NCBI RefSeq assembly: GCF_013624435.2
Contig: NZ_CP061768.1
Coordinates: forward strand, 3,438,001 to 3,502,000
Source: Nocardioides campestrisoli
GTDB lineage: Bacteria > Actinomycetota > Actinomycetes > Propionibacteriales > Nocardioidaceae
Length of the DNA stretch: 64,000 bases
Direction: 5' to 3'
How positions within the stretch are numbered: the stretch's first letter is position 1; every line of letters starts with the position of its first letter. Under the pieces are notes generated by a model. That model searched no databases. It had not been told where the DNA came from and saw nothing but the letters and a program-made list of their open reading frames with translations. This document shows, one piece after another, positions 39,814-50,288 of the stretch. A program made the position numbers and the translations under genes.

Positions 39814-40311
39814 ATGACCGAGCAGCCCGACGTCCCCACCGAGATCGGTACCGACCCCGCGGTGGACGACTCAGGTGACGCCAACGGCGAGCTCTACCAC
39901 GGCTACAGCGTGGACGACGAGGACCAGCCGCAGGGCGACGGCGACAGCCTGGTCAGTGACCGTGGCCTGCCCGACCCCCTGGACGAGGGCTACTCCCCGC
40001 CGGAGAAGTGGTCGGCCGCTCAGCGGTTCGGCAACACGCCGTACGAGGAGGCGACCGGGGAGACCCTGGACCAGCGGGTCGCCCAGGAGGTCCCGGAGCC
40101 CGACCCCTACGAGGCGGCCGCCGAGGCCGAGTCGGCGGAGGACGTCGACGACGGCGAGGTGGGCAGCGAGCGGGCCGGCCGGCTGGTCGACCCCGACCGC
40201 GGCATCGGTGAGGACACCGAGAAGGACCTGGTCGGCGAGGACGTCGGCATCGACGGCGCGGGCGCCAGCGCCGAGGAGGCCGCGATGCACGTCGTCGACG
40301 ACGACGAGTAG
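39814..40311 (+). CDS. Acidic DUF5709-like protein
   Basis: A 165-residue, highly acidic and probably disordered protein. Its central part, PLDEGYSPPEKWSAAQRFGN then TPYEEATGETLDQRVAQEVP, and AGRLVDPDRG match my memory of the actinobacterial DUF5709 family, whose function is unknown. AAGGAG lies 8 nt before the ATG. It is alone between the gltA terminator and a convergent secreted-protein gene. The gap upstream (39709-39813) probably holds its promoter, but I cannot place it. Confidence 0.65.
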   Translation: MTEQPDVPTEIGTDPAVDDSGDANGELYHGYSVDDEDQPQGDGDSLVSDRGLPDPLDEGYSPPEKWSAAQRFGNTPYEEATGETLDQRVAQEVPEPDPYEAAAEAESAEDVDDGEVGSERAGRLVDPDRGIGEDTEKDLVGEDVGIDGAGASAEEAAMHVVDDDE

Positions 40312-40346
40312 CAGAGCGTCAGCAGGACCGCAGCAGCCCGTCGGCG

Positions 40347-41033
40347 TCAGCCGGCAGGCTGCTCCACGTACCAGCTGGTCTTCCCCCGGGCCCCCTGGCG
40401 GGTGAGCGAGACGTGCACGTGGTCGCGGTGCCGCAGGGTGGGCGAGCAGCCGCGCTTGCGGCGGCAGGAGGAGGACAGGTAGGGCCTGGGCTCGAAGCCG
40501 CGGTAGGCGGCGTACATCGTGTCGTCCCAGATCACGTACATGACGCCCATCCGGCGGGCCAGCGCGTGCGGGTTGCCCAGCGCGTCGGGCGCGAAGAGCT
40601 CGGCCAGGAACGCGTCGGCCACCGCCTTGTCCGCGGGCCTGCGGGCGTCCAGCATCCAGTCGAAGGCGCGCGCCTCCTTGTGCTCGGAGACCGAGGAGCC
40701 GGCACAGCTGCGGGCGATCGGGCCGGCTGAGCCGCCCCGCGCCACGAGCGCCTGGGCGAGCATCAGCACCCCGGGCTTGGGCTTGCGCCGGCAGCGGGTC
40801 TGCGGCTGGTAGCCGGCGTAGGCCTCGACGGCGGAGGAGAAGACCAAGGCCGCGCTGAGCACCGGCACCCGGGCCTTGGCCCGACTCGTGGGATCGGGCG
40901 CCGGACCGGCCTGGGCGGGGCCCGGCGCCGTTCCCGCCACGGCCAGGAGCAGCACGAGCAGTGCCCCCACGACACCTCGTGCGGTCACTCCCCTGCCGGT
41001 CGTGAGCCGTCCTCCCCGAGTTCCTCCGATCAC
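40347..41033 (-). CDS. Secreted protein with ARB-07466-like C-terminal domain
   Basis: A 228-residue exported protein. The signal peptide spans about residues 15-43 (GVVGALLVLLLAVAGTAPGP then AQAG). The mature part has SVSEHKEARAFDWMLDARRP, MGVMYVIWDDTMYAAYRG and a final RHRDHVHVSLTRQG. The H..ARAFD and DHVHVSL pattern is that of a domain found at the end of actinobacterial wall-associated proteins and resembling metallopeptidases of the VanY/LAS group. Catalysis has not been shown, to my knowledge. Four Cys may form disulphides. Confidence 0.75.
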   Translation of the reverse strand: MIGGTRGGRLTTGRGVTARGVVGALLVLLLAVAGTAPGPAQAGPAPDPTSRAKARVPVLSAALVFSSAVEAYAGYQPQTRCRRKPKPGVLMLAQALVARGGSAGPIARSCAGSSVSEHKEARAFDWMLDARRPADKAVADAFLAELFAPDALGNPHALARRMGVMYVIWDDTMYAAYRGFEPRPYLSSSCRRKRGCSPTLRHRDHVHVSLTRQGARGKTSWYVEQPAG

Positions 41034-41105
41034 GTGCGCGACGCTACGTCCGGCGCGCGGGCGCTGTCCGGCGTACGACGGAAAAACCCGAGAAACCGCC
41101 GCGAC

Positions 41106-41618
41106 CTACGGCGTGTCGGCTGGACCGAGCGTCTTGCCGAAGCACCGGGACAGCCCGGAGTCGCGGTAGTGGCCGTAGTTCGGGATCGGCCGGTACCCGC
41201 AGGACTCGTAGAGCCGCATCGCCTCGGGCTGGCGCAGCCCGGTCTCGAGGACCAGGCTCCGGGTGCCGGCGGCCGCAGCCTCGCGCTCGAGCAGCGCGAG
41301 CACCTGGCGGGCCAGGCCACGGCGGCGGTACGCCGCGGCGACGTACATCCGCTTCACCTCCGCGCAGGGCTCGGGCTGGTCGGACGGCGCCCGGGCCAGC
41401 CGCCGCCACGCCCCCATCGCCACCGGCTCGTCGCCCAGGTAGCCCACGTAGAACCGACCGGCGTCCCCGGCGAACTCCGTGTCGTCGATCGGGGCGCTGT
41501 CCGGACCGCCGTAGAGCGCCACGTACTCGGCCTGCACCTCGTCGATCAGCCGGACGGCGTCCGGGTGGGTCAGCGCACGCCGCTCGAACCTGAGGGCGGC
41601 GGGCAGGGCGGTGGTCAT
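41106..41618 (-). CDS. GNAT family N-acetyltransferase
   Basis: A 170-residue acetyl-CoA-dependent acyltransferase. The GNAT core is clear: FYVGYLGDEPVAMGAWRRL, the acetyl-CoA loop VKRMYVAAAYRRRGLARQVL (RxxGxA form), RSLVLETGLRQPEAMRLYES and the end CGYRPIPNYGHYRDS. The substrate is unknown. It is divergent from serC with about 90 bp between the start codons. Confidence 0.85.
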   Translation of the reverse strand: MTTALPAALRFERRALTHPDAVRLIDEVQAEYVALYGGPDSAPIDDTEFAGDAGRFYVGYLGDEPVAMGAWRRLARAPSDQPEPCAEVKRMYVAAAYRRRGLARQVLALLEREAAAAGTRSLVLETGLRQPEAMRLYESCGYRPIPNYGHYRDSGLSRCFGKTLGPADTP

Positions 41619-41680
41619 GGGCGGTTCCTCATCGATTCCGTTCGTCGGGCGGTCGGGCGTCGGGCAGCCGGACCGGGTGA

Positions 41681-42850
<1,170 letters not shown>

Positions 42851-42871
42851 GCCGACAGCGCGAGCGAACAG

Positions 42872-42914
42872 CCGAGAGGGGCCGTCCCGGGATCACCGGG
42901 ACGGCCCCTCTCGG
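42872..42914 (+). terminator. Bidirectional terminator between serC and the MaoC operon
   Basis: A 19-bp perfect stem (42872-42890 beginning CCGAGAGGGG, 42896-42914 as its complement) with the 5-nt loop GATCA. It lies between two convergent genes, so it can serve both strands. Confidence 0.85.
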
Positions 42915-42929
42915 GCCCCAAGGAGGGGG

Positions 42930-43382
42930 TCAGGGCAGGACGAGGGTGATCGTCTCCGCCACGCAGACGGGCCGCTCGCTGCCCTCGGCCTCCACCGTCC
43001 ACCGGGTCCTCACCTGCGTGCCCGAGGGCACCGGGTCGACGGCGACGAAGGTGGCCGAGCCGCGGACCCGGGTGCCGGTGCGCAGCGGCGCCGGGAACCG
43101 GACCTTCTCGGACCCGTAGTTGAGCCGGGCACTGCCCGCGTCGATCCGGAAGATCTTCAGCCCGAAGCCGGGCAGCATCCCCAGGGTCAGCAGACCGTGC
43201 ACGATCGTCCCGCCGAAGGAGGACTGCGCCGCCCGCTCGGGGTCGACGTGGATCCACTGGTGGTCCCCGGTGAGGTCGGCGAACGTGTCCACCATCTTCT
43301 GGTCCATGGTGACCCACTCGGTGGTGCCGAGGGGCTCCCCGACCGCCGCCTCGATCTCCTCGATGCTGTTCAGGACGCGCAT
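42930..43382 (-). CDS. MaoC-like (R)-specific enoyl-CoA hydratase
   Basis: A 150-residue single hotdog protein. The hydratase 2 motif is seen: FADLTGDHQWIHVDPERAAQ SSFGG-like with catalytic Asp and His, then GTIVHGLLTLGMLPGFGLKI. It adds water to a trans-2-enoyl-CoA. The ending, RPVCVAETITLVLP, is normal. It is the last gene of a seven-gene minus-strand operon; TGATG overlap with the thiolase. Confidence 0.9.
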   Translation of the reverse strand: MRVLNSIEEIEAAVGEPLGTTEWVTMDQKMVDTFADLTGDHQWIHVDPERAAQSSFGGTIVHGLLTLGMLPGFGLKIFRIDAGSARLNYGSEKVRFPAPLRTGTRVRGSATFVAVDPVPSGTQVRTRWTVEAEGSERPVCVAETITLVLP

Positions 43383-44596
43383 CAGGCGACCCGCTCGAAG
43401 ATCGCCGCCAGGCCCTGGCCGCCCCCGATGCACATGGTCTCCAGGCCGTAGCGGGCCTCGCGGCGCTTGAGCTCGCGGGCCAGCGTGGCCAGCATCCGGC
43501 CGCCGGTGGCACCCACCGGGTGGCCCAGCGAGATGCCCGAGCCGTGCACGTTGGTCCGCTCGTGGTCGGCCTCGGTGAACTTCCACTCCCGCATCACGGC
43601 GAGGGCCTGCGCGGCGAACGCCTCGTTGAGCTCGATCAGGTCCATGTCGGACAGCGAGAGGCCCGCCCGGTCGAGCGCGACCTGGGTGGCCGGCACCGGG
43701 CCGATGCCCATGATCTTGGGCTCGACGCCCGCGACGCCCCAGCTGACCACGCGCACGAGCGGGGTGAGACCCAGCCGCGCGGCGTTCTCGGGGGTGGTCA
43801 CGATCGCCATCGACGCCGCGTCGTTCTGTCCGCTGGCGTTGCCGGCGGTGACGGTGGCCTCGGGGTCGGAGCCCGCCAGGATCGGCTTGAGCTTCGCCAG
43901 CGACTCCATCGTGGTGCCGGGGCGGGGGTGCTCGTCCACCGTCACCACGGTCGACTCGCCCTTGCGGCCCGGCACGGTGACCGGGACGATCTGCTCGTCG
44001 AGCACGCCGGACTCCTGGGCGGCCACGGCACGCTGGTGCGACCGCACCGCCAGAGCGTCCTGCTCCTCGCGCGGGATCGAGTACTGACGACGCAGGTTCT
44101 CCGCGGTCTCCAGCATCCCGCCCGGCACCGGGTAGTGCCGGCCGCCGGCCGTGGACCGCGCGCGGACCAGGCTGTCGTGCATGGTGACGCCGCTGCGGGC
44201 GCCGCCCCAGCGCATGTCGGTGGAGTAGAACGAGGCGTTGCTCATGCTCTCGGTGCCACCGGCGACCACCAGGTCCATCGCCCCGGTCTGCACCTGCATG
44301 GCGGCGTTGAGCACCGCCTGCAGGCCCGAGCCGCAACGACGGTCCAGGTGCTGACCGGGCACGGTCACCGGGAGGCCGGCGTCCAGGGCGACGACGCGGC
44401 CGATGGCCGGCGCCTCGCTGTTGCCGTTGCAGTGGCCGAGGATCACGTCGTCGACCTCCGTGCCGTCGAGGCCGGAGCGCTCGAGCAGGCCCCGGAGCGC
44501 GGCGACGCCCAGGTCCACGGCGGTGAGGGAGGCGAACATCCCCCCGTAGCGGCCGATCGGGGTGCGGACCGGCTCACAGATGACTGCTTCACGCAT
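43382..44596 (-). CDS. Acetyl-CoA acetyltransferase (thiolase)
   Basis: The 404-residue thiolase carries the acyl-accepting Cys in HLDRRCGSGLQAVLNAAMQ, the His in LNEAFAAQALAVM (NEAFA) and GSGISLGHPVGATGGRML (GHP), and the final Cys in ETMCIGGGQGLAAIFERV (CxGGGxG). It cleaves or forms a beta-ketoacyl-CoA. The substrate is unknown; context suggests the last step of a beta-oxidation-like path. Its start overlaps the next upstream gene by 8 bp. Confidence 0.94.
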   Translation of the reverse strand: MREAVICEPVRTPIGRYGGMFASLTAVDLGVAALRGLLERSGLDGTEVDDVILGHCNGNSEAPAIGRVVALDAGLPVTVPGQHLDRRCGSGLQAVLNAAMQVQTGAMDLVVAGGTESMSNASFYSTDMRWGGARSGVTMHDSLVRARSTAGGRHYPVPGGMLETAENLRRQYSIPREEQDALAVRSHQRAVAAQESGVLDEQIVPVTVPGRKGESTVVTVDEHPRPGTTMESLAKLKPILAGSDPEATVTAGNASGQNDAASMAIVTTPENAARLGLTPLVRVVSWGVAGVEPKIMGIGPVPATQVALDRAGLSLSDMDLIELNEAFAAQALAVMREWKFTEADHERTNVHGSGISLGHPVGATGGRMLATLARELKRREARYGLETMCIGGGQGLAAIFERVA

Positions 44597-45503
44597 GGTG
44601 CGTGCCTTTCTCGAGGGGATGTGCGTCCAAGGTGGTCCGGGGTGCTCCGTCTGCTCCGGAGAGCAGCGAGAGGACCCCGGAGGGGTGGTGCTCGTGGGTG
44701 ATGCGGGCGGGCTGGCCGCAGAAGAGCGGCGCCCGGTTGCGGTGCTGCAGGCGCGCCGGGCCCGACAGCTCGCCGGCCTGCCACAGCGACTCGGCCAGCA
44801 GCAGGGTCATCAGCGGGCCGTGCACGACGAGGCCGGGATATCCCTCGACGCCGGTGGCGTAGGGCCAGTCGTAGTGGATCCGGTGCGCGTTGGCGGTGGC
44901 GGCGCTGAACCGCATCAGCACCGTCGGGTCGGTGACCACGTCCCAGCCGTCCTCCGGGGCGGGGCCCCGTCGCAGCGGAGGCCCGCTGGGCTCCTGGCCC
45001 AGCGGCGGCTCGGGGGCGGTCCCGGACCGGGCACCGGCCTCGCGGTAGAGGATGTCCTGGCGCTCGACGAGGCACAGCCCGCCGTCGGCGCCGAGCACAC
45101 GGGACTCGACCACCACCAGCACCAGCGGTCCGGAGCGACCCGTCTTGTCGGTCACCGAGACCACCCGCGACTCGCTGCGGACCTCCTCGCCCACCGCCGG
45201 GGACCGGTGCCAGGTGACCTCGCCGCCGGCGAACATCCGCCGGGGCAGGCCGACCGGCGGCAGGAACGATCCGGTCCGCGGGTGGCCGTCCGCGCCGAGC
45301 ACCGAGGAGGCCGCCCAGCGGGGCAGCGCCACCCAGTGCCACAGCGGGGGCAGGGGGTCGCCCGGACCGACGTCGCGCCCGTCGTCGAGCAGGGCGGCGA
45401 GCGCCTGCACGGGGGTGGGGGCGACGACCTCGGTGACCACCGAGGTCGTCGGCTCCCAGCCCTCGTACGACGGCCCGGCGTACGGCTCGTGGGACTCGGT
45501 CAC
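44589..45503 (-). CDS. Double-hotdog hydratase of the mesaconyl-C4-CoA hydratase / FAS1-like dehydratase type
   Basis: A 304-residue protein of two hotdog halves. The N-terminal half has [40 protein letters not shown] and [17 protein letters not shown], ending in [12 protein letters not shown]. The C-terminal half has the MaoC catalytic motif [25 protein letters not shown]-like. This pattern belongs to the Meh/HTD2 group; Meh hydrates mesaconyl-C4-CoA to citramalyl-CoA in Chloroflexus. The CitE-like lyase and Mct-like CoA-transferase in the same operon fit that activity, though it is inferred. GTG start with a GTGA overlap. Confidence 0.82.
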   Translation of the reverse strand: MTESHEPYAGPSYEGWEPTTSVVTEVVAPTPVQALAALLDDGRDVGPGDPLPPLWHWVALPRWAASSVLGADGHPRTGSFLPPVGLPRRMFAGGEVTWHRSPAVGEEVRSESRVVSVTDKTGRSGPLVLVVVESRVLGADGGLCLVERQDILYREAGARSGTAPEPPLGQEPSGPPLRRGPAPEDGWDVVTDPTVLMRFSAATANAHRIHYDWPYATGVEGYPGLVVHGPLMTLLLAESLWQAGELSGPARLQHRNRAPLFCGQPARITHEHHPSGVLSLLSGADGAPRTTLDAHPLEKGTHHA

Positions 45504-46234
45504 ATGAACCGTCCGCCGGTCACCTCGGCCACGGTGCCGGTCATGTAGGAGGAGAGGTCGGAACCGTAGAAGAGCGCAACCGAGGCGACCTCGTCGGGCT
45601 CGCCGGGGCGGCCCATCGGGATCTCGGCCATCTTCTGGTCCCACGCCTTCTGCGGCATCGCCTCGGTCATCGCCGAGCGGATCAGGCCCGGCTGGATCGC
45701 GTTGACCCGGACGCCGTGGTGGGCCATCTCCTTGGCGGCGGCCTTGGTCATCCCGACGATGCCGGCCTTGGCGGCCGAGTAGTTGGTCTGCCCGACCATG
45801 CCGACCTTGCCCGAGAGCGAGGAGATGTTGACGATCGCGCCGGACTTCTGCTCGCGCATCCGGGCCGCGGCCAGCCGGGTGCCGTTCCAGGTGCCCTTGA
45901 GGTGGACCTGGATCACCAGGTCGAAGTCCTCCTCGCTCATGGTGCGCATGGTGGCGTCGCGGGTGATGCCGGCGTTGTTGACGAAGACGTCGAGGGAGCC
46001 GAAGGAGTCGACCGCGGTCTGCACCAGGCCCTGGACCTCCTCGGCGTCGACGACGTCGCAGCGCACGCCGACCGCGCCGTTCCCGAGCTCGGTGGCGGCG
46101 GCCTTGGCGGCGGCCTCGTCGAGGTCGCCGATGACGACCTTGGCGCCGTGCTCGACGTAGAGGCGGGCGATGGCCAGGCCGATGCCCTGGGCGCCTCCGG
46201 TGACGACGGCGGTGCGGTTCTCGAGCAGGGACAT
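45500..46234 (-). CDS. SDR family oxidoreductase, FabG-like beta-ketoacyl reductase
   Basis: A 244-residue short-chain dehydrogenase with the cofactor motif [20 protein letters not shown], the acidic VIGDLD that would favour NAD, NNAG in [20 protein letters not shown], and catalytic Ser-Tyr-Lys ([32 protein letters not shown]). It likely oxidises a 3-hydroxyacyl-CoA between the hydratase and thiolase steps of this operon. Two bases separate it from the acyl-CoA dehydrogenase gene. Confidence 0.92.
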   Translation of the reverse strand: MSLLENRTAVVTGGAQGIGLAIARLYVEHGAKVVIGDLDEAAAKAAATELGNGAVGVRCDVVDAEEVQGLVQTAVDSFGSLDVFVNNAGITRDATMRTMSEEDFDLVIQVHLKGTWNGTRLAAARMREQKSGAIVNISSLSGKVGMVGQTNYSAAKAGIVGMTKAAAKEMAHHGVRVNAIQPGLIRSAMTEAMPQKAWDQKMAEIPMGRPGEPDEVASVALFYGSDLSSYMTGTVAEVTGGRFM

Positions 46235-46236
46235 GG

Positions 46237-47409
46237 TCAGACTCCTTCGTGGTTGCGGTCGCGGGCGACCAGCTGGGCGGCGATCACGTTGCGCTGCACC
46301 TCGTTGGTGCCTTCGCCGAGGATCATCAGGGGGGCGTCGCGGAAGTACCGCTCCACCTCGTACTCCTTGGAGAAGCCGTAGCCGCCGTGGACGCGCATCG
46401 CGTCCAGGGCGACCTGCATCGCGGTCTCCGAGGCGAAGAGCTTGGCCATCCCGGCCTCCATGTCGGCGCGGCGCCCGGAGTCCAGGCGCTCGGCGGCGTC
46501 GGCGGTCATCAGGGCCGCGGCCTTGGTCCGGGTGGCCATGTCGGCGAGCAGGTTGCCCACCGACTGGTGCTTCCAGATCGGCTTGCCGAACGACTCGCGC
46601 TGCTGGGCGTAGGTCACCGCGTCGTTGAGCGCCGCCTGCGCGACGCCGACCGCCCGGGCCGCGACCTGGATCCGGCCGAGCTCGAGACCGCGCATCATCT
46701 GCTGCCAGCCGGTGCCGGCCTCGCCGCCCAGCACCGAGCTTGCGGGGACGCGCAGCCCGTCGAAGGTCAGCTCGCAGGCCTCGACTCCGCGGTAGCCCAG
46801 CTTGGGGATCTTGCCGGAGACGCTGAACCCCTCCCCCGGCTCGACCAGCAGGACGCTCATCCCGGTGTGCGCCGGCTTGGCGTCGCGGTCGGTCTTGCAC
46901 AGCAGGCCGATCAGCCCGGAGTGCTGGGCGTTGGAGATCCAGGTCTTCGAGCCGTGGACCACGTAGTCGTCGCCGTCGCGCACGGCGTAGGTGCGCATCC
47001 CCTGCAGGTCGCTGCCGCCGCTGGGCTCGGTGAGCGCCATGGTCGCGCGGACGCTGCCGTCGGCCATCCGGGGCAGCCAGTGCGCCTGCTGCTCGGGGGT
47101 GCCGAAGGTGCGGATCAGGTAGGTGATGACCGAGTGGCCGCCGATCGCCCCGGCGAGGCTCATCCAGCCGCGGGCCAGCTCCTCGGTGACCCGGGCGAAG
47201 CAGGCGGTGCTGACGTCCACGCCGCCGTGCTCGGCCGGGACCAGGAGGCCGAAGAAGCCCAGCTCCTTCATCTCCTCGATGAACGCCTCGGGGTAGATGT
47301 CGTCGGCCTCGTACTCGCGCACGTGGGGGCGCACGCGCTGGTCCACGAACTCGGCCACCAGTCGGACCATGTCCTGCTCGTCGGCGCTCAGGCCGTTGCG
47401 TGTCGTCAT
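46237..47409 (-). CDS. Acyl-CoA dehydrogenase
   Basis: A 390-residue FAD flavoenzyme. It has [39 protein letters not shown] (FAD contacts), [20 protein letters not shown], and the C-terminal [20 protein letters not shown] then [17 protein letters not shown], where Glu in EGTNE is the catalytic base. It would oxidise an acyl-CoA to the 2-enoyl-CoA. ATGA overlap with the CitE-like gene. Confidence 0.93.
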   Translation of the reverse strand: MTTRNGLSADEQDMVRLVAEFVDQRVRPHVREYEADDIYPEAFIEEMKELGFFGLLVPAEHGGVDVSTACFARVTEELARGWMSLAGAIGGHSVITYLIRTFGTPEQQAHWLPRMADGSVRATMALTEPSGGSDLQGMRTYAVRDGDDYVVHGSKTWISNAQHSGLIGLLCKTDRDAKPAHTGMSVLLVEPGEGFSVSGKIPKLGYRGVEACELTFDGLRVPASSVLGGEAGTGWQQMMRGLELGRIQVAARAVGVAQAALNDAVTYAQQRESFGKPIWKHQSVGNLLADMATRTKAAALMTADAAERLDSGRRADMEAGMAKLFASETAMQVALDAMRVHGGYGFSKEYEVERYFRDAPLMILGEGTNEVQRNVIAAQLVARDRNHEGV

Positions 47410-48260
47410 CGCTTCTCCTCGTTCTCGGAAGTCTTGCTGGCGGCCAGGACCCGTCGGGCCCGGTCCACCACGGGCTTGTCGACCATGCGTCCGTCGACGA
47501 CGGCGAGTGCGCCGTCCTGCGCGGAGGCGAGCACCCGCTCGGCCCAGGCGACCTCGGCCGCCGAGGGCGCGAAGCCGGCCCGGACCACGGGCACCTGGCG
47601 TGGGTGGATGCAGAGCTTGCCGGCGAACCCGCGGCGGCGGGACCGGGTGGTGTCGGCGGTGAGCAGCTCGGCGTCGTCGACGGCGCCGGTGACGCCGTCG
47701 ACCGGCCCGGCCAGGCCGGCGGCCGCCGACGCCAGCACCAGCGCGCCCCGCGAGGGGGCGAGCGCCTCGTCGTCCTCGGGGTCGATCCCGAGCTCGGCGG
47801 CGAGGTCGAAGGTGCCGATCGCCAGACGGACCACGCCGGGGACCTCGGCCAGGGCTGCGGCGGCGAGCACGCCGCGCGCGGTCTCCACGAGCGCGACGGC
47901 CGTGGAGCCGGCGGGCAGGGCGGCGAGCAGCGCGGCGAGGTCGCCGGGCTGCTCGGCCTTGGCCACGACCACGGTCACCGGCGTCGACGCCGGGAGTGCG
48001 GCGAGCGCGGCCACGTCGGCCGCCCGCTCGGCCGGGTCGGCGTTGATACGGACCGCGCAGGCCCCGGTCGCGGTGGCCAGCCAGTCCGTCACCGCGACGC
48101 GGGCGGCGGCCTTGTCGGCGCTCGCGACGGCGTCCTCCAGGTCCAGGACCACCAGGTCGGCGCCGGCGGCGACGGCCTTGGCGAACCGCTCGGGGCGGTC
48201 GCCCGGCACGAAGAGCAGGGTCGCCGCGGTGGCCGCAACGACGGGCGCGTGGGCGCTCAC
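47406..48260 (-). CDS. CitE-like CoA-ester lyase (HpcH/HpaI family)
   Basis: A 284-residue TIM-barrel lyase: [32 protein letters not shown], the substrate Arg in [12 protein letters not shown], the Mg ligands Glu in [12 protein letters not shown] and Asp in [13 protein letters not shown], and [20 protein letters not shown]. Members cleave citramalyl-CoA, malyl-CoA or HMG-type thioesters to acetyl-CoA plus a keto acid. Beside a mesaconyl-CoA hydratase-like gene, citramalyl-CoA is the favoured but unproven substrate. GTG start with a GTGA overlap. Confidence 0.9.
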   Translation of the reverse strand: MSAHAPVVAATAATLLFVPGDRPERFAKAVAAGADLVVLDLEDAVASADKAAARVAVTDWLATATGACAVRINADPAERAADVAALAALPASTPVTVVVAKAEQPGDLAALLAALPAGSTAVALVETARGVLAAAALAEVPGVVRLAIGTFDLAAELGIDPEDDEALAPSRGALVLASAAAGLAGPVDGVTGAVDDAELLTADTTRSRRRGFAGKLCIHPRQVPVVRAGFAPSAAEVAWAERVLASAQDGALAVVDGRMVDKPVVDRARRVLAASKTSENEEKR

Positions 48261-49492
48261 GCCTCCACCTCCTGGCGGTCGCGGACCACGCCGTCGGCCA
48301 TCAGCGCCGCCATCCGCTCCGGCGGCAGGCCCAGGCGCTCGGCGAGCAGCTCGGCGTTGTGCTCGCCGACCTGCGGGGCGCGGGCGCTGCTGGCCGGGGC
48401 GCCGGCGACGTCGATCGGGGAGCCGGGGGCCAGGTAGGGGCCGACCCCGGGCTGGTCGACGGTGGCGAAGAGCGGGTGGGCGCGCAGCTCGGCCGCGTCG
48501 TGGGCGGCCAGGTCGGCGAAGCTGCGGTACGGCGACCACAGGATGCGGGTGCGCGAGAGCGCCTCCGAGACCTCCGCCCAGGACCGGGTGGAGACCCAGG
48601 ACCCCAGCAGCCCGAAGAGGGCCGCACGGTGCCGGTAGCGGTCCCCCTCGTCGGCGAAGTCGGCGTCCAGCGCCTTCTCCAGGCCGGCCACCACGTCGCC
48701 GAGCCCGGTCATCTCCAGCAGGTCTCTCCACTGCCGGGGGGTGAGAGCCACGAACATGAACCGCACCCCGTCGGCGGTGGTCAGGTCGGTGCCGAAGGTG
48801 CCGTGCACGTCGTTGCCCTCGCGGACCCGGTCACCGCCCAGCTGGGCCTCGGCCAGGTAGCCCAGGTTGCCGGCCAGGGCGAGGGCGACGTCCTCCAGGG
48901 CGACCCGGACGGCGCTGCCCAGCCCGGTGCGGGCGCGGTGCCGCTCTGCGGCGAGCAGGCCGGCGGCCAGGTAGAGCCCGGCGGCCACGTCCCAGGCCGG
49001 GAGCACGTGGTTGACCGGCGCGGCGTGCCCGGCGGGACCGGTGACCAGGGGGAATCCCGTCCCGGCCTGCACGGTGTAGTCGACTGCGGTGCCGCCGTCG
49101 CGGCGACCGGTGAGCAGGACGTGGATGACGTCGCTGCGGCGCTCGGAGAGCGCCTGGTGGCCGAGGTCGGCCCAGCGCTCGTTGTTGGCGACCAGGATCC
49201 CGTCGCCCTCCACCACCAGGTCGGCGACCAGCGCACGCCCGGCGGGGTCGGCGAGGTTGACCTCCAGGGCCCGCTTGCCGCGGTTGAGGCCGCTCCAGTA
49301 GAGGCTCGTCCCCGAGGGCGCCAGGGGCCAGCGACCGCGGTCCGGGCCGCCGCCGAGCGGCTCGACCCGGATGACGTCCGCCCCGAGCTGGGCCAGGGTC
49401 AGCCCGGCCAGCGGGGTCGCGACGAAGCTCGACAGCTCGACGACCCGCAGCCCCGCCAGCGGCCCGGCCGCCTGGTCCTGTCCTGCACTCAT
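48257..49492 (-). CDS. Family III CoA-transferase, Mct-like (mesaconyl-CoA C1-C4 type?)
   Basis: A 411-residue CaiB/BaiF family protein: LAGLRVVELSSFVATPLAGL, TLAQLGADVIRVEPLGGGPD, SLYWSGLNRGKRALEVNL, and the catalytic Asp probably in LPAWDVAAGLYLAAGLLAAE. Its size and the RGRWPLAPSGTSLYW segment resemble 2-methylfumaryl-CoA isomerase (Mct) of the 3-hydroxypropionate bicycle, as far as I can judge by eye. It is the first gene of the operon and is divergent from gntR. Confidence 0.85.
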   Translation of the reverse strand: MSAGQDQAAGPLAGLRVVELSSFVATPLAGLTLAQLGADVIRVEPLGGGPDRGRWPLAPSGTSLYWSGLNRGKRALEVNLADPAGRALVADLVVEGDGILVANNERWADLGHQALSERRSDVIHVLLTGRRDGGTAVDYTVQAGTGFPLVTGPAGHAAPVNHVLPAWDVAAGLYLAAGLLAAERHRARTGLGSAVRVALEDVALALAGNLGYLAEAQLGGDRVREGNDVHGTFGTDLTTADGVRFMFVALTPRQWRDLLEMTGLGDVVAGLEKALDADFADEGDRYRHRAALFGLLGSWVSTRSWAEVSEALSRTRILWSPYRSFADLAAHDAAELRAHPLFATVDQPGVGPYLAPGSPIDVAGAPASSARAPQVGEHNAELLAERLGLPPERMAALMADGVVRDRQEVEA

Positions 49493-49537
49493 CCCCTGCT
49501 CCTCCGCACGATTCCTCCAACGCTCTGCGTCCTGTGG

Positions 49538-49558
49538 AAATAGAATATATTATGCATG
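49538..49558. promoter_or_regulatory. AT-rich divergent promoter/operator between CoA-transferase and GntR genes
   Basis: In a region of about 72 percent GC or more, the stretch 49538-49558 is nearly all A/T and holds the palindromes AATATATT and TGCATGCA. It lies between two divergent starts (49492 and 49621). It likely contains the operon promoter and a GntR operator, but I cannot define the operator. A possible gntR -10 is TACATT at 49574. Confidence 0.5.
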
Positions 49559-49620
49559 CACGTCCGCAGAGCCTACATTGGTGCTCCGGCCGTGAGACGG
49601 CGACGACCCGAGGAGCAGGA

Positions 49621-50274
49621 ATGGGAAGACCCCAGCTGAGTGACGAGGCCGCGGCCTACGTGCGTGAGCTCGTCCTCACCGGCCAGCTCCGGGCAGGCGA
49701 GTTCGTCCGGGTCGACCGGGTCGCCGAGCAGCTGGAGATGTCCGTGACCCCGGTGCGCGAGGGCCTGCTCGCGCTGCGCGGCGAGGGTTTCCTCGAGCTC
49801 GCACCGCGCCGGGGCTTCGTGGTCGCCGAGCTCACCGAGGACGACGTGCGCGACCTGTTCTGGGTCCAGGCCCGGCTCGCTGGCGAGCTCGCCGCGCGCG
49901 CCACCACGCGCCTGACGCCGGCCGAGGTCGCGGAGCTCGAGGAGCTGCAGGCCACGATCACCCGTGCCCTGGAGGCCGGCGAGCTCGACGAGGTCGAGCG
50001 GAGCAACCACGCCTTCCACCGCACCATCAACCTGGCCGCCCGATCCCCCAAGCTGGCGTGGTTCCTGCGGGCGGCCACCCGCTACGTGCCCAACCGGTTC
50101 TACCACCGCATCGGCGGCTGGCCGGACGCCTCGCGGCACGACCACGCCGGGCTGCTCGACGCGATCCGCGCCCGGGACGCCGAGGGCGCTCGCCGGGCCA
50201 TGGAGGAGCACATCATCCACGCCGGCCAGCTCCTGGTCGACCACGCGGACCTCGCGGTGAGCACGGAGGACTGA
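49621..50274 (+). CDS. GntR family transcriptional regulator, FadR-type (FCD domain)
   Basis: A 217-residue regulator. The winged helix spans about residues 8-70 (LVLTGQLRAGEFVRVDRVAE, MSVTPVREGLLALRGEGFLE, RRGFVVAELTEDDV). The FCD effector domain follows (DVRDLFWVQARLAGELAARA; NHAFHRTINLAARSPKLAWF; DHAGLLDAIRARDAEGARRA; EEHIIH), with Asp and His residues that often bind a metal and a carboxylate ligand. The ATG at 49621 has GAGGAG 8 nt upstream. It probably represses the adjacent acyl-CoA operon until a carboxylate or CoA intermediate binds. Confidence 0.92.
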   Translation: MGRPQLSDEAAAYVRELVLTGQLRAGEFVRVDRVAEQLEMSVTPVREGLLALRGEGFLELAPRRGFVVAELTEDDVRDLFWVQARLAGELAARATTRLTPAEVAELEELQATITRALEAGELDEVERSNHAFHRTINLAARSPKLAWFLRAATRYVPNRFYHRIGGWPDASRHDHAGLLDAIRARDAEGARRAMEEHIIHAGQLLVDHADLAVSTED

Positions 50275-50288
50275 GCCGCGCCCGGCAC

